This document shows, piece after piece, positions 36,866 to 44,623 of a DNA stretch of 64,000 nt. The first letter of the stretch is position 1; each line of letters opens with the position of its first letter. Both the position numbers and the translations under genes were made by a program. The notes below the pieces were generated by a model. That model was not told where the DNA came from and ran no database searches. It was given only the letters and a program-made list of their open reading frames with translations. Location: contig NZ_CP036170.1 of NCBI RefSeq assembly GCF_004295125.1, positions 3,594,041 to 3,658,040 of the forward strand. Reading direction: 5' to 3'. This stretch comes from [Clostridium] scindens ATCC 35704 (GTDB lineage: Bacteria > Bacillota > Clostridia > Lachnospirales > Lachnospiraceae).

Positions 36866-38095
36866 CTACTCTAATAATCTCTCCATTTCTTCCGTCAAAC
36901 TCCATTCCCACATAGTTTTCTCCTCATTTCCTGTTGTCATTTCAACAGAAGGCTGAAAATCCCGAATCAGTTCTTTCATATCTACATAATGATCCGCAGT
37001 AAATTCTTTTTTTGTATGTCCTAGAGTTTTTGAAACTGCTTTTAAGGAATATCCCGCTTTTAAAATCGTTGTTGCATATGTATATCTTAGGATTCTCCAA
37101 TTTATATATGGTACATCATGGTTCAAAATAAAATCGTGTAACTGCTTTCCTAAATAATTGCCCGTTCTGGGGCGGCCGTAGGTAGAACAATAAATAAAAT
37201 CCAAGTCCTGAAATTCTCCTTTTCTTCTATTTTTATGGCGTTCATATCTGGTTCTCTCTTCCATGATCATTTCAAATACCATATCCGGTATCTTTATCTT
37301 TCTTCTACTTGCAGGTGTTTTTAAATCAATTTCCTGTTTTGTATAAGTTTTTAATTTCATATTTGTTTCTTTCATATTAGGATTCCTTCCCAATTGTCGC
37401 TGAATATAGATGGTTTTCAATTCGTAATTTATATCTGTATATTTTAGTCCTACAATTTCTCCTCTCCTCATTCCCATCAAAACAGCAAACATGATCGGCA
37501 GACCAATTGGGGTATCTCTTGATTCACTAAGCAGATGCTGTATTTCCTGTATTGTCAGCGCTTTCTTCTGTCCGCTTTTTGATGATTTCTTTATAACTCT
37601 GTTCCATTTTAATCCTGTTACATAATCTTCTTCCACATATCCATAGCGCAATGCATACTTGAAAGAAGTTGTAAGCACAGTCTTCACAATCTTCGCTACT
37701 GATGGAGATGTCTCATATGTTTTTTTATAAATTCTCTTTACATGATTTTTCCGCAGTTTCCCCATAGATAAGCGCCCATACAACGGCAAAATATAATTTT
37801 GAACCGTTTTTTTAAAAGAATAATATGAATTATAAGAAAGCGACTTCTTTTTGACTTCCTCTAGCCAAAACTCATAAAAGTCCTGAACACTTGTATTTGC
37901 ATAAACCGCATAATGATTACTATACAAAGCTCCTATTACTCTTTCCCTCTCCTCTTTTGCCTCACTTTCCTTTAAGTAACCACCTTTTTGCTGTTTTATA
38001 ACAGAATCACACAATTCTATCTCTACAGAAAAGCAGAATTTTCCTCGATTTAATTGGATATCCCCTACACTCCATTCTATAATTCCAAACATCAA
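36866..38095 (-). CDS. tyrosine recombinase (second of a tandem pair)
   Basis: A 409-residue integrase-family protein with an N-terminal SAM-like core-binding region (SVQDFYEFWLEEV) and a catalytic domain: arginine in GMRRGEIVGLKY, the second arginine in NWRILRYTYATTIL, and LGHTKKEFTADHYVD with histidine and the tyrosine nucleophile. The usual HxLR box reads RILR, so the histidine of that box is replaced. It overlaps the first integrase by four bases (ATGA), so the two are translated together and may act as a heteromeric recombinase. No such second gene follows the split integrase near uvrB. Confidence 0.88.
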   Translation of the reverse strand: MMFGIIEWSVGDIQLNRGKFCFSVEIELCDSVIKQQKGGYLKESEAKEERERVIGALYSNHYAVYANTSVQDFYEFWLEEVKKKSLSYNSYYSFKKTVQNYILPLYGRLSMGKLRKNHVKRIYKKTYETSPSVAKIVKTVLTTSFKYALRYGYVEEDYVTGLKWNRVIKKSSKSGQKKALTIQEIQHLLSESRDTPIGLPIMFAVLMGMRRGEIVGLKYTDINYELKTIYIQRQLGRNPNMKETNMKLKTYTKQEIDLKTPASRRKIKIPDMVFEMIMEERTRYERHKNRRKGEFQDLDFIYCSTYGRPRTGNYLGKQLHDFILNHDVPYINWRILRYTYATTILKAGYSLKAVSKTLGHTKKEFTADHYVDMKELIRDFQPSVEMTTGNEEKTMWEWSLTEEMERLLE

Positions 38096-39255
38096 AACAT
38101 ACCTTCCTCCCCCAAAATCTGGTTGATATATTTATTTTGATCTTCATTCCGTACTAACAAATCCGAATATCTTTCATATGTTTCTTCTATCGTTCCATAT
38201 CCCATAAGCGCAGTTAACTTTAAAAAAGAAACATTTTCTGATTTCAACATCATTTCTGCATACATATCTCTCAAATCTTGTGTGGTCATATTGGGAATCC
38301 CTGCTTGTTTGCATAATCTCTTCAAAGCCGCATTCATAGATCCCAGGCTCCTGTAATCCCCATTTTTTTGACAAGATATCAGATGATGTTCTTTATATCT
38401 ATTCCCATATAAAATTCTTTTATCTTCATTCTTCGTTCTTCTTTTTTCTAACTCTTCCATAATAATTTCCGGAACTCTTAATATTCTTCTGGCATTTTCC
38501 ATCTCAATTTCTTTTTCTGTCGGAACACAAATATAATTTCCATCTTCCTTTTTCACGTATTCCGCACTGACCTGATGGGTTATGGTTACAGTCCGTTCTT
38601 CCACATGAAAATCATCAAATCTCAACGCATAGATTTCTCCCCTCTTCATTCCGCAAAACATACACAGGAGAATTTCCAGATACCATGAGCTACATTTTGC
38701 TGATCTCATAAAAAGTGATTTCTGCTGCTCATTCAAAATATGAAGTTCTATCTTTTTTCTTTTTGGTCTTTTGCACTCTTGCATGGGATTGTATTCAATC
38801 AGGCTCTCTGAAAATGCGTCTGATAAGGCCATACTAAATAATTCATAGAGTTTCAAACCATATGATTCTGTTCTTTCTGAAACCTTTTGAATCGCCGTCT
38901 CAAGATATCTTTCATTAACTGCACATAACTTCATTGTATGCATATACGGCAAAGCTTGTCCCAATACATATTGATATACTTTTTTCGTCGTTGATTGAAA
39001 ACAGGTTTGACATTGCAGCCACTCCTGCAAATACTGCTTAAATTCTAATCTTGTATCTTTTCTTCGCATTAGAGTTCTTTTCTGATCCTCAAATGCTTTA
39101 AGATATTTTCTATAACTCTTCTCTGCTTCCTCTTCTGTTTTAAATCCCCCTTTTTTCCCATATCTCACAAGATAATCTTCATCATACCATTTTATCCTAT
39201 GATACCATGATCCCCTTTCAAAAAATGCATTCCCATTCTTACTCTTCTGCACCAT
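38092..39255 (-). CDS. tyrosine recombinase (first of a tandem pair)
   Basis: A 387-residue integrase, closely related to the IS21-split copy at 19796-23843. AAGGAGGG precedes the ATG at 39255; an upstream in-frame start lacks this. Catalytic residues appear in GMKRGEIYALRF, MTTQDLRDMYAEMM and EETYERYSDLL, with the usual active-site histidines replaced (QDLRDM; MGYG). This variation also occurs in the split copy, so it is a subfamily trait. It overlaps the second recombinase. A terminator lies just upstream. Confidence 0.88.
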   Translation of the reverse strand: MVQKSKNGNAFFERGSWYHRIKWYDEDYLVRYGKKGGFKTEEEAEKSYRKYLKAFEDQKRTLMRRKDTRLEFKQYLQEWLQCQTCFQSTTKKVYQYVLGQALPYMHTMKLCAVNERYLETAIQKVSERTESYGLKLYELFSMALSDAFSESLIEYNPMQECKRPKRKKIELHILNEQQKSLFMRSAKCSSWYLEILLCMFCGMKRGEIYALRFDDFHVEERTVTITHQVSAEYVKKEDGNYICVPTEKEIEMENARRILRVPEIIMEELEKRRTKNEDKRILYGNRYKEHHLISCQKNGDYRSLGSMNAALKRLCKQAGIPNMTTQDLRDMYAEMMLKSENVSFLKLTALMGYGTIEETYERYSDLLVRNEDQNKYINQILGEEGMF

Positions 39256-39305
39256 AAGTTCCCTCCTTGGTCGTGAATAGTTACTATTTTGTAAATTTAG
39301 GTATA

Positions 39306-39332
39306 GAAAAAAGACAGCCTTTCTGACTGTCC
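39306..39332 (-). terminator. hairpin upstream of the tandem integrases
   Basis: GACAG (39313-39317) pairs with CTGTC (39327-39331) and is followed on the minus strand by a run of T. It is the counterpart of the hairpin at 23886-23914, with related flanking sequence. It stands 33 bases after the truncated AAA-ATPase stop. Confidence 0.6.
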
Positions 39333-39365
39333 TGCTATCCCTGTATGCACTATAACGAAAATATC

Positions 39366-40499
39366 TTACCAACTGCTAATTTCCACAGCATTTTTAAATT
39401 CATCAGTCACTTCCTGGTTAGGAATAAAAACTTCTTCTCTTTCTCCATCATAGGCAAGATATCCCAAATGAATTAGTAATGTAAGCACGTCATCTTTACT
39501 CTTCATTTCCAGCATATCGTTTTGGAAGGTCTTTATACTGATTTTGCTTCTGTTGCCATTCAGCAGCGAAAGAATTGCTTCTTTAAGCCCCTCTTTATCC
39601 ATATTGATATAGTATTTTAAACCCTCATAAGTTTCTGTTTCTATCCAATAATCTCCAAATTCTTTATTCCGTATTGCCTGTATAATAGAATTGGGATTGT
39701 ATATCGAAAAAGTCTTACTAAATGAATATCCGTCATACCTTTTTTTAACTTCCGCATACTCCAAACCATACTCCCGACACAGTTCATGTACTTCTTTATT
39801 TGTAAATCCCACATACTCTGCCTGAAACTGTGGCTGTATCATAGTGTACTCACGAAAATCTGGCAATGCAGATGGAGTACCATATTTTTTGATTGGAAGG
39901 ATTCCTGTGATATATGCCGCTTCTATCATTTTATCTGTACTGTTACTCTCAAACAACGCTTGAAGTAATCTTAAATATTCTTTCTGAATCTTCTTATCTT
40001 GTTTTACTTCCCGAAACAAAACGTCCCACTCATCAATAATAATGATAAATTTCTCACCAATTGTGCTGCTGATATCTCGCAAAGCAACTGGAAGATTTTC
40101 TTCTTCTATGGTAGCAAATGGATATGTCTCACGTAATTCACGGATTACTTCTCTTTGAAGATACCTGACACACTCTCTTATTTCTTTTACTGTAGATATA
40201 AACCATACCATATCCAGATAAATGACAGGATATTTATTTAAGTACATAGAAAAATTTTTTGATTTTGTTATAGAAAGGTTCTCAAACAATAGTCTCGAGT
40301 CACAACTTTTATCATAATAAGCACAAAGCATTTGGGCAGCATAAGATTTTCCAAACCGTCTCGGACGAATGACACAAGTAAATTTATCTTTTGTTCCTAA
40401 TGTATCATTAATGTAACCAATCAGCTTACTCTTATCAACATACAGCCCTTTTCTCATAGATTGAAAACTTGCATTTCCTAGATTTAAATAGCGCCCCAT
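39366..40499 (-). CDS. AAA-ATPase-like protein, C-terminally truncated
   Basis: The protein begins MGRYLNLGNASFQ after an excellent AGGAAGAGGAGA site and shows the AAA-ATPase-like motif CVIRPRRFGKSYAAQM (about residue 45), a Walker B-like FIIIIDEWDVLFRE and ITGILPIKKYGTPSAL. Relatives normally continue ~150 residues into a PD-(D/E)XK nuclease domain; this one stops after about 377 residues at NAVEISSW, just before that domain. The break coincides with the conserved integrase leader, so insertion of an element end probably removed the 3' part. A piece of the dispersed repeat lies directly upstream. Confidence 0.8.
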   Translation of the reverse strand: MGRYLNLGNASFQSMRKGLYVDKSKLIGYINDTLGTKDKFTCVIRPRRFGKSYAAQMLCAYYDKSCDSRLLFENLSITKSKNFSMYLNKYPVIYLDMVWFISTVKEIRECVRYLQREVIRELRETYPFATIEEENLPVALRDISSTIGEKFIIIIDEWDVLFREVKQDKKIQKEYLRLLQALFESNSTDKMIEAAYITGILPIKKYGTPSALPDFREYTMIQPQFQAEYVGFTNKEVHELCREYGLEYAEVKKRYDGYSFSKTFSIYNPNSIIQAIRNKEFGDYWIETETYEGLKYYINMDKEGLKEAILSLLNGNRSKISIKTFQNDMLEMKSKDDVLTLLIHLGYLAYDGEREEVFIPNQEVTDEFKNAVEISSW

Positions 40500-40536
40500 T
40501 CTCCTCTTCCTTTCAACCACATTTTCTGCAACCTTC

Positions 40537-40574
40537 TTTGGAGAATACAAAACAGTGACCTCTATGTACGAATT
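40537..40574. repeat. partial copy B of the dispersed repeat
   Basis: About 38 bases match one end of copies A and C (TTTGGAGAATACAAAA and TGACCTCTATGTACGAAT). On the minus strand it runs straight into the leader and start of the AAA-ATPase gene, which suggests the full repeats are relic leaders of this gene family. Confidence 0.65.
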
Positions 40575-40771
40575 TGTTCGCCTAAACCACTATTTCCTAA
40601 TTCACGATACACGTATGACGCGTAATTTTATACTTCAGTATAGCATAAAATATTCCTTTTCAAAACTGTACAAAACCATTCCGCAAATTTATATACTCCT
40701 TGGTTTTCTTCTCTAAATTAATATTGTTTCTATTTCATTTATCATAGTTCCATAAAATACTAAGATTTATG

Positions 40772-40799
40772 TTGATATTTTAATTTTTTTATATATAAT
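40772..40799 (+). promoter_or_regulatory. consensus-like promoter of the small RNA
   Basis: TTGATA (40772-40777), a 16-base spacer and a perfect TATAAT (40794-40799) on the plus strand, against the direction of all neighbouring genes. Confidence 0.6.
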
Positions 40800-40805
40800 A
40801 ACAGT

Positions 40806-40939
40806 AAGCAAAATGTTTGCTAGTCATGACAGTTAGAATATCATGAACGTGTATGTTTAGCTTCCGCAAGCGACGGGGTGCTGAAAAGTGTAGAATATCG
40901 ATTACATGTTTAGGGCTTGCCGCAAGGTGAGCCCTTTTT
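40806..40939 (+). ncRNA. candidate orphan small RNA, about 135 nt
   Basis: It starts after a near-consensus promoter and ends in GGGCTTGCC-GCAA-GGTGAGCCC followed by five T, a stable terminator with a GNRA-type loop. Inside, two imperfect units carry TAGAATATC ... ATGTTTAG followed by a hairpin with CCGCAAG (about 40834-40872 and 40891-40927). There is no convincing plus-strand protein. Tandem structured units recall antitoxin RNAs or regulatory sRNAs, but no known family is recognised. Confidence 0.55.
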
Positions 40940-41003
40940 ACGATAGAAAATCGAAATAATATGCGACTTGTTGCAATCAGCACAGCTCTTTTTGATTAAT
41001 CCA

Positions 41004-41312
41004 CTATGCTGCACTCCCTTCCTCATTCACATTTTTATAAAATGGGATTACCTTTTCCCACTTTCTGAACATTTCATAATCAATGTCAATAACGGAAAGG
41101 ACTGTATCATATTTTAAATTCAAATCTACTACTAAATCAGATAATCTATCTTCTATTTCTTTGCTCAGACCGCCATTCAAAAGTAAAGCAATATCTGATT
41201 CCACCGTATTCGTCCCTCTTGCAACAGAACCATATAAGACAATACGGATAACCTGATATCCAAATATAGATAAAATCCCGCCCACAAGTTCTTTAAATAG
41301 CATTTGTTTCAT
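41004..41312 (-). CDS. minimal nucleotidyltransferase (MNT)-like protein
   Basis: A 102-residue protein with the nucleotidyltransferase signature RIVLYGSVARGTNTVESD. The catalytic pair normally reads SDID; here it is SDIA, so one metal-binding aspartate is missing. MNT proteins usually act as antitoxins paired with HEPN toxins by adding AMP to them; no HEPN gene is adjacent. It may be a degenerate antitoxin or an orphan. Confidence 0.75.
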   Translation of the reverse strand: MKQMLFKELVGGILSIFGYQVIRIVLYGSVARGTNTVESDIALLLNGGLSKEIEDRLSDLVVDLNLKYDTVLSVIDIDYEMFRKWEKVIPFYKNVNEEGSAA

Positions 41313-41393
41313 ATGATGTACCTCCTTCCCCTTTCATTATATCCATGAATCCCCAAATACAGATAATTATTTTCAATATTTCTAGGAAACTAT

Positions 41394-41585
41394 CTACATA
41401 CTTTCTTTGATAACCAACACTTCTTCCTCTGTTACACCTGAAATTTTATAAATCTCAGAAAGCAGATATTTATTCTGTAACATTACACGCACAACTTCTC
41501 TTCCTTTTAATTCTAAGCACATACAGCATACCATCAATATTCTCTGAATTAAACGTCACCATCTCAAATCTTATATTCCTGTTCC
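41394..41585 (-). pseudogene. 3' remnant of an unknown gene
   Basis: Two frames on the minus strand, ENIDGMLYV and then VRVMLQNKYLLSEIYKISG ending in VIKESM, read like one protein broken by a frameshift. Nothing upstream completes it. The family is not recognised. Confidence 0.3.
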
Positions 41586-41591
41586 GATTTA

Positions 41592-41765
41592 TTATCCAAT
41601 TAAATATATACCGATCCCCATTAGTGCCAGTGCATAATCCACCCTCATTTGCTTTTCTCTCTGCTTGATTTCCTTGATTTGTACTGGTGACAAAGAAGAA
41701 GTATTAAAATCATATTCCTCCTGAAAATAGTGTTCAAATGATTCTTTATAATCAATGTTTGAAAT
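41592..41765 (-). CDS. possible 57-residue protein overlapping the XRE gene
   Basis: An open frame begins 5 bases after AAAAGGAG but with ATT as the only available start, and ends in MGIGIYLIG. It overlaps the end of the XRE regulator by 14 bases. It could be a partner of the regulator translated from a rare start, or a gene that lost its ATG. Confidence 0.3.
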   Translation of the reverse strand: MSNIDYKESFEHYFQEEYDFNTSSLSPVQIKEIKQREKQMRVDYALALMGIGIYLIG

Positions 41766-42099
41766 AGCTACTCCTTTTTTCTAGGTATTCGTATTTTTCT
41801 TTAATACGGATACGCTCAGCCATTTCTTCAATTTTAACCTTATCGGCATCTTCAAGACTTCCCTTCAAATACACCAAAGAATCTTCTTCTGTCGTTTCTT
41901 TAAAATATTCCTCTGTACTTTTGGGCACTAAATTACACACTTTATTAAAAAGTTCAAGTGCCGGAGTCTGTTTGCCATTTTCCAGCAAAGACAATGTTGA
42001 TCTGTTAATCCCTAATTTTTCTGCAAATGCAGATTGTGAATCTGTTCCTCTTAATTCAATAAGATCCTTACAAAATTTTTCTCCATTAAATTCTTTCAT
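41752..42099 (-). CDS. XRE-family helix-turn-helix regulator
   Basis: A 115-residue protein with a Cro/CI-type helix-turn-helix near the N-terminus, SAFAEKLGINRSTLSLLENG, and a charged helical C-terminus. The ATG at 42099 follows AGGAGAG. Such proteins serve as element repressors or antitoxins. It lies between the repeat copy C and the MNT-like gene. Confidence 0.8.
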   Translation of the reverse strand: MKEFNGEKFCKDLIELRGTDSQSAFAEKLGINRSTLSLLENGKQTPALELFNKVCNLVPKSTEEYFKETTEEDSLVYLKGSLEDADKVKIEEMAERIRIKEKYEYLEKRSSYFKH

Positions 42100-42386
42100 G
42101 TTCTCTCCTAAATTATGTTTATAATTTAACAAACAGCATACCTTTCATCAATAACTCTGTCAAGTAATCTGGATTAGCTACATCTTTTGCTTTTAAAATA
42201 TTTTTTCTCTTTATCATGAAAATCTATCTTTTTAACTTTGAAAAAAGCTTATTTCAAGAACTATATACTCTAAAAGAATTATATTTTTATACTATCCATG
42301 TCAATTTTTCTTTGTATAAATATACTCACTTCTTAAAATCAGCTCTTTTGACTCTAATTTTCAACAACGCATTCATGAAATGCCCC

Positions 42387-42515
42387 ATCATTTATCTCTT
42401 ATCCCCTCTGGAGAATACAAAAAAAGCAACCTCTATGTACGAATTAGGTCACCTGTCCGTCTATTTTCATCTAGTGATATTCTGTCCGTACAGTCCGCGC
42501 AAACAGCATAAAATC
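42387..42515. repeat. 127-bp dispersed repeat, copy C
   Basis: It is the same sequence and orientation as copy A (29823-29949), with scattered substitutions and one small indel. It ends 42 bases before the truncated uvrB fragment. Confidence 0.75.
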
Positions 42516-42557
42516 GTCCCAAAAAGCGTATAATTCCATTATTTTTCCAACTTGTCA

Positions 42558-42833
42558 TTAGTAGGATACAAAATACTCCACTGCGTTGTTAGGGAACATC
42601 TCCTTGAATTCTCCGTACAACTGAGCAGCAAGTGTTTTATTGTGTGCGATAACGAGCGTCGGTTTTTGCAGTTCCTGAATCACGTTCGCCATCGTGAATG
42701 TCTTACCGGAACCCGTAACCCCTAGTAAAGTCTGGCATTGGTTGCCTTCCTTGAATCCTTTTACCAGTTCTGCGATAGCCTGCGGCTGATCTCCGGTAGG
42801 CTGATATGGGGCTTGTAATTTAAATTCTGGCAT
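42558..42833 (-). pseudogene. truncated 5' end of a second uvrB
   Basis: An ATG at 42833 with GGAGG upstream opens a 91-codon frame that matches UvrB residues 1 to about 93, including [18 protein letters not shown], and stops right after EYFVSY with TAA. It is clearly diverged from the intact uvrB (for example [14 protein letters not shown] versus [17 protein letters not shown]), so it is not a recent copy, yet 36 bases are identical (42715-42750). It lacks everything beyond the beta-hairpin region and cannot be functional. Confidence 0.9.
42715..42750. repeat. 36-bp direct repeat in the uvrB fragment, candidate attachment core (right)
   Basis: It is identical and co-oriented with 19200-19235. 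If both are att cores, the 23.5 kb between them is one integrated element or a stack of them, and excision would rejoin 5' uvrB codons from here with the body of the gene at 17339. Confidence 0.55.
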
Positions 42834-43403
42834 ATTAAAACCTCCATTTGTGACTTTTGATACGTTCAATATCAGCCACATTTTAAAAACCATTCGTAAT
42901 GAAATTCGTAACGAAAACTTAAAATCCCCGACTTATAAATCACTTTTACGAATTTTAGAAAGCAAAAGTCACAAAACCGATTTTCGGGGATTAAACATCA
43001 TTAAATAACACTAAATCAAATATATAGGCAGAGTACCTCGCAAAACCTGCGGTTTTCCTCAGTCGCCTCGCTCGTCAGATGTCTGAAATAATATTTACCC
43101 ATGCAAGCATGGCAAATATTTTCCAGCCGCCTGACTCTGCCTTAACGCACATTATATCAAACATCTTTCTAAAAGTATATATCCCAAAGCAAAGAAAAGT
43201 ACAAATGTTCGATTTTTCATTTGTACTTTCCATATTTCCATATTCAACACTTAAATGCATTTTTAAATTCCAGTTGGCAAGAGTAAATTCCAGCGTCATG
43301 GAAGTTACTCTTGCACATATATTTGTCCTATTGCCCTTGATATTCATAACTCCGTATAATGTACTCGCAGCTGATTGCCTGCCTGTGCAGATCGGAGATA
43401 ATT
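42834..43403. other. structured AT-rich non-coding region upstream of the uvrB fragment
   Basis: It contains GTGACTTTTG (42850-42859) inverted at CAAAAGTCAC (42963-42972), AATCCCCGA (42933-42941) inverted at TCGGGGATT (42984-42992), two adjacent ATTCGTAAYGA units, and the long inverted repeat at 43027-43141. No LexA box and no gene are seen. It may be the recombinase-binding part of an element end. Confidence 0.5.
43027..43141. repeat. long imperfect fold-back
   Basis: GGCAGAGT (43027-43034) and ACTCTGCC (43134-43141) enclose about 100 bases that hold another stem (ATATTTACCCATGC and GCATGGCAAATAT). It is a single structured unit of unknown nature, possibly a palindromic repeat or an IS end. 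Confidence 0.45.
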
Positions 43404-43712
43404 ATGAATAATAAAGGCAATCAAAAACATTTAACATTTGAACAGCGTATTGATATCGAGAAAGGACTCACCGAGAATAAGAGTTTCGCAGAAATTGGAA
43501 GAATTATCGGAAAGGACCCCTCTACTATATCAAAAGAAATAAGACTTCATGCACATACAAAAGAACGTCCCGATGCAGGATATACAAACCCGCCGTGTAT
43601 TCATCGTAAAACTTGTAAAATAGTTTGCCTTTGTGATGAACAGTGTGGTATTCTCTGTAAACTCTGCAGGTGGAATTGTCAAGAAAAGTGTAGTCGTATA
43701 AACTCACTAAAT
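43404..43712 (+). pseudogene. N-terminal fragment of an IS30-family transposase
   Basis: From ATG 43404 the product reads LTFEQRIDIEKGLTENKSFA, then EIGRIIGKDPSTISKEIRLH and a cysteine-rich stretch, the standard start of IS30-family transposases. The DDE core is missing; the frame runs into IS3-derived sequence near 43712. Confidence 0.82.
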
Positions 43713-43723
43713 TCCATTTGCTC

Positions 43724-44122
43724 CTACGCTGCAAGAAGTGTCTCTTCCTGCAACAATCTATATACGGCCGGAGGATAACCTCCTGGATTAGCCGTATAGA
43801 TTCTTTTTTGATTGTAATAAGTGAAGACATATCGGAAAATTATTGACTTCACGTTTTCTCTTTTCATCCTATATGTAGGTATTCGATAGAGTAATTCCTT
43901 TTTCAATGTGGCAAAGAAACTCTCCATCCGAGAGTTATCATAGCAGTGATCTACTCCACTTAAACTTTGATCAACGCCTGCCTTGGATAATGTTTCGCGG
44001 AAAGATTCACTTGTGTACTGGCTGCCTCTGTCAGAATGAAGAATACAGCCATCAAGCTGATATCTCTTCGTTACGGCATTAAAAGTATCTATACATAATT
44101 CTTTCTTCATGTTATCTCTCAT
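43724..44122 (-). pseudogene. C-terminal fragment of an IS3-family transposase
   Basis: 132 residues with the rve core end: LHSDRGSQYTSESFRETL (second Asp), YDNSRMESFFATLKKELLY (Glu) and YVFTYYNQKRIYTANPGGYPP. The first ~150 residues and orfA are absent. It abuts the IS30 fragment, so one insertion was followed by deletion. Confidence 0.85.
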
Positions 44123-44290
44123 AACAAGGGAAAGTATTTCACCATTATATCATTTTGGGATAATAACAACAAGAAAGTATTCCTATTTTATACTCTCCCA
44201 TGAATTGAATTAACATATTGAGATATTAAAATAGCCGACTAGTTTTTTACATTTTCAAACCAATCAGCCATGTTAATTCTTACCACATTT

Positions 44291-44620
44291 TTACTTCTCT
44301 CCAGATAATTGCTGTGCTTCTCTTTCAAATACATGAGAGATGTCATAGAGTTCCGGAACATCAGAAATCGTACAAACACTTACACAATAATTCAACCACG
44401 GAATTTCTTTTGTCATTTGATAGATGACCGCCATTGCTTTTGCTTCTGACACTACTTCAATAGAATGGTAGCCTGATCCTTGAATATGTTCAAAACCATT
44501 CTTTTCAAAATATGTCCTCACATCATAATAAGCGTTATGCCAATCACCTTTCGGATAGTGTTCTTTCAGTGCCTCTGTATCTAAATCAAAATTGATACCT
44601 TTTCTCTGTGTACTATCCAT
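44291..44620 (-). CDS. VapD-like small RNase candidate
   Basis: A 109-residue protein with INFDLDTEALKEHYPKGDW, then YFEKNGFEHIQGSGYHS, features of VapD/Cas2-like endoribonucleases. It is preceded by a second small gene 3 bases upstream, so the two form a likely toxin-antitoxin type unit. The toxin role is inferred from the family resemblance. Confidence 0.6.
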   Translation of the reverse strand: MDSTQRKGINFDLDTEALKEHYPKGDWHNAYYDVRTYFEKNGFEHIQGSGYHSIEVVSEAKAMAVIYQMTKEIPWLNYCVSVCTISDVPELYDISHVFEREAQQLSGEK

Positions 44621-44623
44621 TGA

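Larger units (their letters stand above)
40500..41003. other. intergenic region with a repeat fragment and a probable small RNA
   Basis: It holds repeat copy B (40537-40574) and a well-formed plus-strand transcription unit (promoter 40772-40799, hairpin terminator 40913-40939). A 64-codon minus-strand frame at 40789-40983 lies opposite this unit and is probably not a gene. Confidence 0.6.

Noticed and set aside
40789..40983. A 64-codon minus-strand protein gene
   Set aside because: It lies opposite a strong plus-strand promoter-terminator unit, has no ribosome site and an unlikely composition.
40772..41312. A ToxIN-type (type III) toxin-antitoxin locus
   Set aside because: The structured RNA is on the plus strand but no plus-strand toxin gene follows its terminator; the next gene is on the other strand.
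42558..42893. A functional short UvrB-like protein
   Set aside because: It stops after about 91 codons and lacks all helicase motifs beyond Walker A, so it is a gene fragment. The longer start at 42893 has no ribosome site, while the ATG at 42833 does.
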